Source: Blastomussa wellsi
Taxonomy: Eukaryota; Cnidaria; Anthozoa; Scleractinia; Plerogyridae
NCBI GenBank assembly: GCA_947652115.1
Contig: OX393564.1
Coordinates: 13,283,426-13,347,425, forward strand
DNA length: 64,000 nt
Direction of reading: 5' to 3'
Of the stretch, positions 57,666-64,000 are shown piece by piece (within the stretch, counting starts at the first letter, position 1; the number at the start of each line of letters is the position of its first letter). Under the pieces are notes generated by a model that saw nothing but the letters and a program-made list of their open reading frames with translations, was not told where the DNA came from and ran no database searches. Made by a program: the position numbers and the translations under genes.

Positions 57666-58350
57666 AATAGTGCTGTCTACTAATGACGTCACGAAATTCA
57701 GACCTCCATCGCGACTCAGACAAACAAAGTCCAATTCTGTAAGAGAAGTAAGGGAAATCTATGCGAATGGCGAGTAGTGCACAGCAGTGTTTTACTGTTT
57801 TAACGGATGAAGACGGCGTACCTGGGTCTAAATGCGAAAGAGAGCCAGAGGAGTATAAGGTGGAACAGTTAAAGCGATGGCTGACATGTCAAGGTTTTGC
57901 TTATTAACCTTTCCTTTGTGCCATCAAAGCGCCAGATGCATGTGTTTCCTGTGATGCTTTTCTCGGTGAAATATTCTCTTAAACAAGCCACTATCCAACA
58001 CTTTTCAATGTTCTTGTTGGATGGTGTAGGAAATGGTATGAAAACTTTCTCGTTCAACTCTTTGAGAGATTTCGGCCATCTGTCGGGATATCTCAAGTCG
58101 GTATTGCATTCACCCCAACAACAGTGTTTGGTACCAACCATTCCTTGTCTTTCTAGAAGCAAATTCCACAATTTGATGATGTTTTTCGCTCTTTTCCTTC
58201 GATACCGCACTCCACGGTCATACATTTCTTTATTGCGGGTCGCAATGTTTGTCTGAGTCTGTGCGGGGGGTCTCATGGGATCTCATGTGGTGAATAGTAA
58301 ACAACACTATTAATAGTAGACAGCAATATGTAATAGTAGACAGCACTATT
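57666..58350. mobile_element. 685-bp TIR insertion in BEL/Pao 1
   Basis: AATAGTGCTGTCTACTA at 57666 is inverted exactly at 58334-58350. Extra TAGTAGACAGCA copies lie inside the right end. It separates RKCVTC from the upstream integrase region. It carries a THAP-domain ORF, so it may be a deleted derivative of a THAP-type (P-like) transposon. Confidence 0.65.
57869..58141 (-). pseudogene. THAP-domain fragment
   Basis: ATG at 58141. MVGTKHCCWGECNTDLRY, a Pro/Trp-containing loop, FIPFPTPSNKN, W-x-x-AC-LREYFTEKS follow the THAP zinc-coordinating DNA-binding fold (C-x(2-4)-C...C-x2-H), with the conserved Pro and Trp. The closing C-x2-H is destroyed by a frameshift near 57,945 (the frame reads CIWRFDG). 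THAP domains bind transposon ends in P-element transposases and occur in host regulators. The TIR-flanked setting favours a transposase remnant. About 90 codons remain. Confidence 0.65.
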
Positions 58351-58833
58351 CACTTCACAGCTTCTCTCCCTCCTGGTATCCAGAATCGCTCGCGAATGGT
58401 GGTTAATGTATCCTTGATGCCACTGTGCTTAATCTTGGAATGCAACATCCTGGATGATGAGATTGGCCTGTCGGTGCTTAGTCGGAAGTAAGATTGGGTT
58501 CTTGTGAGAGGGGTGCATTGCCTACTCTAACCTTGCATCTCATAATGTGCTGATTGTCAAGGAACAAACCAAAGTGTGTAACATAGACTGGGGGAATTGC
58601 CTCTCTTTGACTTCGCAGAAATTCAAGCTCATCAACAAACGATGCTTTCTTTACAGTCTTTATCCACAGGATTCCAGCCTGATTCAAATCTTGAGCATCA
58701 AGTTCCTTCCTTATCGGCTTCGTGGGAGTTCTGCTAGATTCATGATCTGATCATACACTCTTCTTAACACTGTACGAACCCTAGGACGTAGGCTGTGACG
58801 TGCAACAATTGTGTTACATTGCTGTATTGTTTA

Positions 58834-60542
58834 CAGTGCGGCTACTATAACCGGGGTCACCCAGACAAGGTAAACCAATCACAAAGCAGAACGGAAACAA
58901 TAGATTTCAGCATTTTTTTTAACTTCAGCCAATGAAATGTTGAGTACACAACAATGAAATTTCAACTTGTTCGTTCGCCACGAAAACAGATTGATAAAAA
59001 TTTCGGCTGTATGGCGTTGAGTTTTCAATTGATTTCGATTGCATCCCTTTTGAATTTGAGTAGTTGTGACAGCAACATTTGGAAGGTAAATATTTGCGAT
59101 GTTTATGAAAGGGAAGTTCAAAACAGGGAAAGCAACAACCGTACCGTTTGTCTTAACTGTGCGTGGCGGAGTTCGCTCATGACAATTTCAAGTTTTCTCT
59201 ACGGCATCAACTGGAGTTCTTGGTAGTACCATTTGGAAAATAAATACACGTGATGCTAGCGAGGGAAGACTTTCTGCACTGCATAACCTACCAGTGAAAG
59301 CTAAGATTCCAGCTTGAGTAAATAACAATAAAATTTTAATTTGTTCACTCATGAAGTCCGTGAAGCGTAATGAATTTCATTCGTCATGCAAGTTTGCAAG
59401 AATCGATGTCAATCTCTGTGAAAGCAGTGAACGCGACGATATTTTGTTTAATTTGGCAAGTTGTGCGGCGGAATTTGATTCTCGGAAAAAAAAATAACCG
59501 CGGCCGTTTCAGTATTTCCTTGCAAATGTAACAAAGGACACTGGACGAATTCCTAACAGGAAAATCCAGGTTTTGTTTTCAACACAGACTAGCATACAAG
59601 TGAAATTTCTCTCTAGACTTTTCTTTCCGAAATAAATTCCTTCACATTTATATAGTTTTATCAATCCAGGAACTTGTACTCGACAAATAATCATTATCAC
59701 TTTGCAGCTGAAACATGCGCTATAAGCGATATTTGTTGTATTGTGACTTCATATTTCGATCGCAAATAAAGTTGTTGTTGTTGGTTGTTCATGTTGCTAA
59801 AATGCATGTTGAAGCATACAACGTTTTGAAACGAAATAAAACCCATGCCAACAAATATTCTGCTCAGATGGTTGGGTGTTTTTTTTTTTGCGTGTTTATT
59901 CAAACTCGCTGAATTGCCGTAACTTTGGATGTATATGGTTGATACGCTTTCGGGGGAACTCAACGATCCGGCAGTGCAGAAAACTAAATTTATCACGCTG
60001 CGGCGAACAAGCCGTGTTTTCTCGGTTGTTTGGAAATACGCCACAAACTTTGCCTAAACTATGACCATCTCTTTCACTTGTACGTTAGGCAGTTCAGAAA
60101 GTCTTCCTTCACTAGCATCACGTACGTGTATTTATTTTCCAAATGGTACTTCCAAAACTCCAGTTGATGCTGTAGAGAAAATGTGAAATTGTCATGAGCG
60201 AACTCCGCCACGCACAGTTGAGACAAACGGTACGATCGTTGCTGTCCCCAGGCTGTTTCGAACTTCTCTTTCATAAACATCGCTAATATTTACCTTCCAA
60301 ATGTTGCTGTCACAACTACTCAAGTTGGATGCAATCGAAATTAATTGAAAACTCAGCGCCATACAGACAAAATTTATCTGTTTTTATCTGTTTTCGTGGC
60401 AAACGAACAAGTTGAAATTTCATTGTTCTGTACTCGACATTTCATTGGCTGAAGTTAAAAAAATGCTGAAATCTATTGTTTCCGTTCTGCTTTGTGATTG
60501 GTTAACTTTGTCTGGGTGACCCCGGTTACAGTAGCCGCGCTG
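58834..60542. mobile_element. 1.7-kb element with TIRs of about 460 bp
   Basis: CAGTGCGGCTACTATAACCG at the left and, reversed, CAGCGCGGCTACTGTAACCG at the right. Arms match with few differences from 58834 to about 59,290 and from about 60,085 to 60542 (for example GTCTTAACTGTGCGTGGCGG). The central 800 bp has no transposase. Its CAGNG ends recall hAT elements. No clear 8-bp duplication. Confidence 0.7.
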
Positions 60543-61780
60543 TAACGTTAATAACTTGACTGGGATTGACTGACCGATCTCCTGGCTCTATCGTGACTAG
60601 AGAATGTGTGACACTTACAGGGTTCTTCACTACTTCTCTAAGGGCATCTTCGTTATCAGTAAATGCATTTGTTTTAAGCAATTCACGCCAATGACCTCTC
60701 GTCGACTTTAGAAACTTTGGCCCATTCCACCAAATTTGATTTTGTGCTAATTGTTCTCCTCCACATCCTCATGACGGTAAATCCGCAGGGTTTATGTTCC
60801 CGGGACAGAAATTCCAACTAGCTCCACTTGTTAGCTCTTGTATCTTGCTGACCCGGTGTTGCACGTAAGGCTTCCATGCCCTGGCATTTTTTATCCAACA
60901 CAGTGTTGTGAATGAATCAGTCCATAGAAATGTTCCTTCAATTGGTAGAATGGATTTAAGTGATTGCTGCGTCGAATGTACTAGTTGCGCTAGCAATAAT
61001 GCCCCTAGCAGCTCCAACCTGGGAATCGACTGTTGTTTGATCGGGGCTACTCTTGTCTTCGATGTCACGGAACACTTACGTAGTGTACTCGGTATGCACT
61101 TGTGTTTCACTATTGCTGAATTCAGTTCTCAAGTACAGAACTGCAGCATAAGCTCTTTCAGAAGCATCCGAAAACCCATGAATCTGATGTGAGCATACTT
61201 CTGACAGTGTAGGGGAATAACTGGTATAACATCGCGGAACTCGTATGTTCTTCAGAGCCTTCAGGTCGTTAATGAAGGATTTCCCTTTTGCCAAAGCTTC
61301 ATCTGCTAAACTTTCGTCCCAGTTGACCTTCTTGACACAGACTCTGGAAAAGGGCCTTCATGCTGATTGTAAATGGAGTCAACATTCCAATAGGATCTAA
61401 GATTTTGGCTGACAGTTTCAGCACATTTCGTTTGGTGACTGGAAGAGACTGCCTACTGGATCAGTTCAGAAAGGTCAAACTGAAATTCCTCTCGGTTTAC
61501 ATTCCAATAAATCCCAAGTATCTTCACAAATGGTTCTGTTTCGGATTTTTGTCCAACACTCGTTGATTCTTCTTTCTTGAGATTTGAAGTAGTTTCGCTT
61601 GCCTCGGGCGGGACTTCCATAGTTGACTGTTTTCTTCTTTCTTCGTCCTGCTTGATCGAATGACCGGGTTGGGGGGGGGGGGGGTAAATTGACTCCTAGT
61701 TTTCTTCTGAAACGAATTATTTGTCTGAATTTACTGCGCATATGGTTTTTTTTTTCCACTGACACCTCTGCATTGAATGC

Positions 61781-62019
61781 CACAAAAGATCCAGGTATTT
61801 GAGGGTGGGTGCGCGCTTAAAACCTTCAGGCATCAATGCATTAACATATTAAATTAAGTGAAAATGTTCACAACACTCCCCGGGGTTGCATCACTACTCG
61901 AGTGATAAAACGCTTTACAGTAACAAGCTTAATGTTCAATGTTCACACTTAAAGTTAATTTTCTTATTCAGAAACGTCAACAGGAATTAAGTCCTGTATT
62001 ACTCCATGTAACAATTGTG
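61781..62019. other. Junction between BEL/Pao elements, possible LTR sequence
   Basis: Non-coding stretch after the stop of BEL/Pao 2. An LTR would be expected here, but only one copy is in the window so it cannot be proved. Confidence 0.35.
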
Positions 62020-62023
62020 GCTT

Positions 62024-64000
62024 TCAATCTTTACTGCTTGCAACTGTGACCTTAGCTGATCGAATCTGGCCATTTCTACCACGTGTAAGTTCCTCCACCC
62101 TTGCCAGCTTCCAAAAATTTCTTGTAGTCCAATCAGATTTTACGATCACTATGTCACCTACTGATATTGGCCCCTCCTTGTTTTGTTTCTTGCATCTCTC
62201 GTTGGCACTTTCTCGTAAACTCAGAAGATACTCGTGTTGCCATCCCTTTGTGAACTGCTGCAACAATCTTTGGTGATGCTTTGCTCTTTTTGTAAAGGAT
62301 TGGTTAACACTACTGATTGCAAGGTGCTGATTACTTGGTGCATTAGTAATTTGTCTACCACTAATGAGATGGGATGGAACAAGTGGAGTTGAAATTGACT
62401 CTTCATTATCATAGACATAAGTTAATGGTCTTGCATTTATGATAGCCTCGATTTCTGCAACTGTGGTGTGAAGTACATCATAGCTCAATGTACTGCATCC
62501 CACTGTTTTCTTCCACGGCTGCTTCACACTTTTAACCATGTGCTCCAAAAATGCTCCTCGCCAAGGGGCTCACTCAACGATAAAGCTCCATGAAATACAA
62601 TTGCCAGCTAAGCTTTTATCCTTAGATGTGGATCTGAAGGTTTTGGCATTGTCAGACATGAGGGTGACTGGTAATCTCCGGCGACTTATGACCCAATTAG
62701 AGTTCGACTTACGCAGTGAGAATCCTCCTCCGTTCATAATCCCATTTGTTTTGTGATACACGTCCACAGACTCATTCTCGTGAAACACTCCCCCTGTGAA
62801 ATCATCAACATACATGCTTGAATGTAGTAAAGACGTGACGTCTGGTTCCTGTTCTTCATACTTGGAAAGATGTTGTTTTATGGTACTTGCCAAAATTGCT
62901 GGACTTTGAGTTAGGCCAAAGACGGGCATTTCGAAACTGAAATTGCTTGATTGTCGGACAATCCTTCTCAACATCATCAAACCACAGTTTTGGCTGATCC
63001 ATCAAATACCACACACAATTTCGTAGTTTCTCTGTCTGAACGAATTAACACCATGATGAGGTAAGAAGTGCGTTGGAGCATTGGAGCTTGGTTGTTGTCG
63101 CCTTCTTCTGGTACGGTTTCGATTATCCATGACTTGACTTGATTTTTGATCACATTGTCATAATCCTTCAATAGCTCCTTGTTTTTTCTTCAGTCATGAG
63201 TGCAGCTGTCTCAATCTCGTAACACACATCCCATACTCGTTTGAAGCAGGAACCAGATCTACCAGCCATGGTAGGCCTACTTCGTATCTTCCCCATCCAC
63301 TCTCCACCATCCAACTGTGACTCCGGCACTCGCCGTTTCTCTTGTACTCCTAATAAGTCAGTCCCAGAATTTCTGCAAGGCGTTACATATCTCATCGTTC
63401 CCATCATGATTGTCAAAAGGGCTTAATGTCGTCAATTCTATGTAGGTGTGTTGACTTCTGGAATCCAGAAGAATCCTCACAGGCGTGGTTTAAGAATTAA
63501 CTTCATTAACAGCCAACGCCTTCGCGGTACGAATTCTTGATTCTTGATTTGTGGCCCAGTGCTTTTGTTCTGCCATTGGTTGTTTTTGCCATCGTCATCT
63601 TTCTCACCTCATTCGCTTCGACCTCCAACTTCATCACGTCCAGCAACTCCTCAATTTTCCATACTGCATCCTTAGAGTTCCTGGCTATCTGCAATCTAAT
63701 CTCGGCTGGCAACTTTGACATAATAACGTGAATTAAGAGACTACCATACTGATCAGATGTTACACCAAGCAATGCCAGGCCATGGGAATGAACACATAAT
63801 ATTTGATCATAGACGTATCAAAGGCTGGCTGGGCGATCATCAGAACAGGGCGAAACTTTAAGAAGCTGATCCATATGTGCGCTGATGATTTGTTGAGGTT
63901 GACCAAAACGTTCTTGCAATAATGTTGCTGCAGCATCGTAATTCGCTTTGGTTAAGGTTAGGCCCTGGATTGCGGCTCCTTTGAGGACAGAATTGACACT
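62024..64000 (-). pseudogene. BEL/Pao element 2: gag-pol with internal deletion
   Basis: Minus strand. Gag near the window edge (VTSDQYGSLLIHVIMSKLP, about 63,750), a cysteine-poor spacer, pre-RT segment LGVQEKRRVPESQLDGGEW, RT start (KDYDNVIKNQVKSWI and TTKLCVVFDGSAK), then FGLTQSPAILASTIKQHLSK and SSMYVDDFTGGVF with the YVDD catalytic motif. Just past the palm (about 62,680) the sequence jumps straight into the integrase (RLPVTLMSDNAKTFRS), so RNase H and the first half of integrase are deleted. The integrase C-terminus is long and intact (62024-62548): RPLTYVYDNEESISTPLVPS and GDIVIVKSDWTTRNFWKLAR. Gag extends beyond the window. Confidence 0.82.

Larger units (their letters stand above)
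57276..61780 (-). pseudogene. BEL/Pao element 1: RT/RNase H/integrase remnant, twice interrupted
   Basis: Minus strand, right to left: RT end (KILGIYWNVNREEFQFDLSEL, about 61,510), IHGFSDASERAYAAVLYLRT (RNase H start, about 61,160), TRVAPIKQQSIPRLELLGAL, LWTDSFTTLCWIKNARAW and FCPGNINPADLPS (about 60,780). After the 1.7-kb TIR insertion: REAIPPVYVTHFGLFLD (about 58,580). After the THAP-bearing insertion: RKCVTCRR and the integrase core PPFAHTGLDFTGPLYV with TRAILPELTQSLSVESF and LMSDHAKTF. It breaks off at EHMVKSVK near 57,276. These are standard BEL/Pao motifs in order, with several frame changes. Confidence 0.8.
45764..64000 (+). other. Intron 8 or downstream flank
   Basis: No further E4 exon was found. 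The region holds the Penelope-like element, a SINE composite, a gypsy element with nested insertions and two BEL/Pao elements. Unassigned stretches: 49.3-50.0, 50.3-50.85 and 56.8-57.27 kb. Confidence 0.6.

Noticed and set aside
58826..60550. 8-bp target duplication for the long-TIR element
   Set aside because: Flanks ATTGTTTA and TAACGTTA do not match, so no duplication is claimed.

Overview
The window reads as nuclear DNA of an invertebrate animal, most probably a cnidarian and perhaps a stony coral. It is AT-rich and intron-rich, holds a metazoan gene in small phase-compatible exons, and is packed with CR1/L2-, RTE- and L1/Tx1-like LINEs, Ty3/gypsy and BEL/Pao LTR elements, tRNA-headed SINEs, many small terminal-inverted-repeat (TIR) elements, a Penelope-like element and a Maverick/Polinton. 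The taxon is inferred from repeat content and protein style. No search was run.

Host gene. The only confident host gene lies on the + strand. Seven exons between 5,024 and 45,763, and possibly a first exon at 3,121-3,247, join in matching splice phase. They encode the N-terminal half of a ubiquitin-chain elongation factor E4 (UBE4B/UFD2). The core and U-box exons are not in the window and presumably lie to the right. Almost everything else sits in its introns. Intron 6 is 19.9 kb and intron 8 runs to the window edge.

Layout. 1-2.4 kb: a LINE 3' end and a gypsy remnant. 3.1-25.3 kb: E4 exons 1-6 with SINEs and many palindromic TIR elements. 25.9-28.5 kb: BEL/Pao and gypsy debris. 28.5-32.2 kb: an L1/Tx1-like LINE split by a later RTE-like LINE with a 10-bp target duplication. 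32,687-44,631: a Polinton-class element of 11.9 kb. 45.2-45.8 kb: E4 exons 7-8. 45.9-48.8 kb: a Penelope-like element with one uninterrupted ORF in permuted order, GIY-YIG nuclease before reverse transcriptase. 50.9-56.8 kb: a gypsy element with four TIR elements inside it. 57.3-64 kb: two BEL/Pao elements in the same orientation, one interrupted by a THAP-containing TIR element and by a 1.7-kb long-TIR element.

Polinton. It carries a protein-primed DNA polymerase B, packaging ATPase, double-jelly-roll major capsid, penton-like minor capsid and several membrane or coiled-coil proteins. Most genes have frameshifts, stops or deletions, so this is a decayed provirus-like copy. Three things stand out. 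Each end is a 165-bp near-palindrome that could fold into a hairpin. A small AN1-like zinc-finger ORF lies inside each terminal repeat. I see no integrase or cysteine protease, although the target-site duplication is preserved.

Most retroelements lie antisense to the host gene. The intact Penelope-like ORF is the clear exception.
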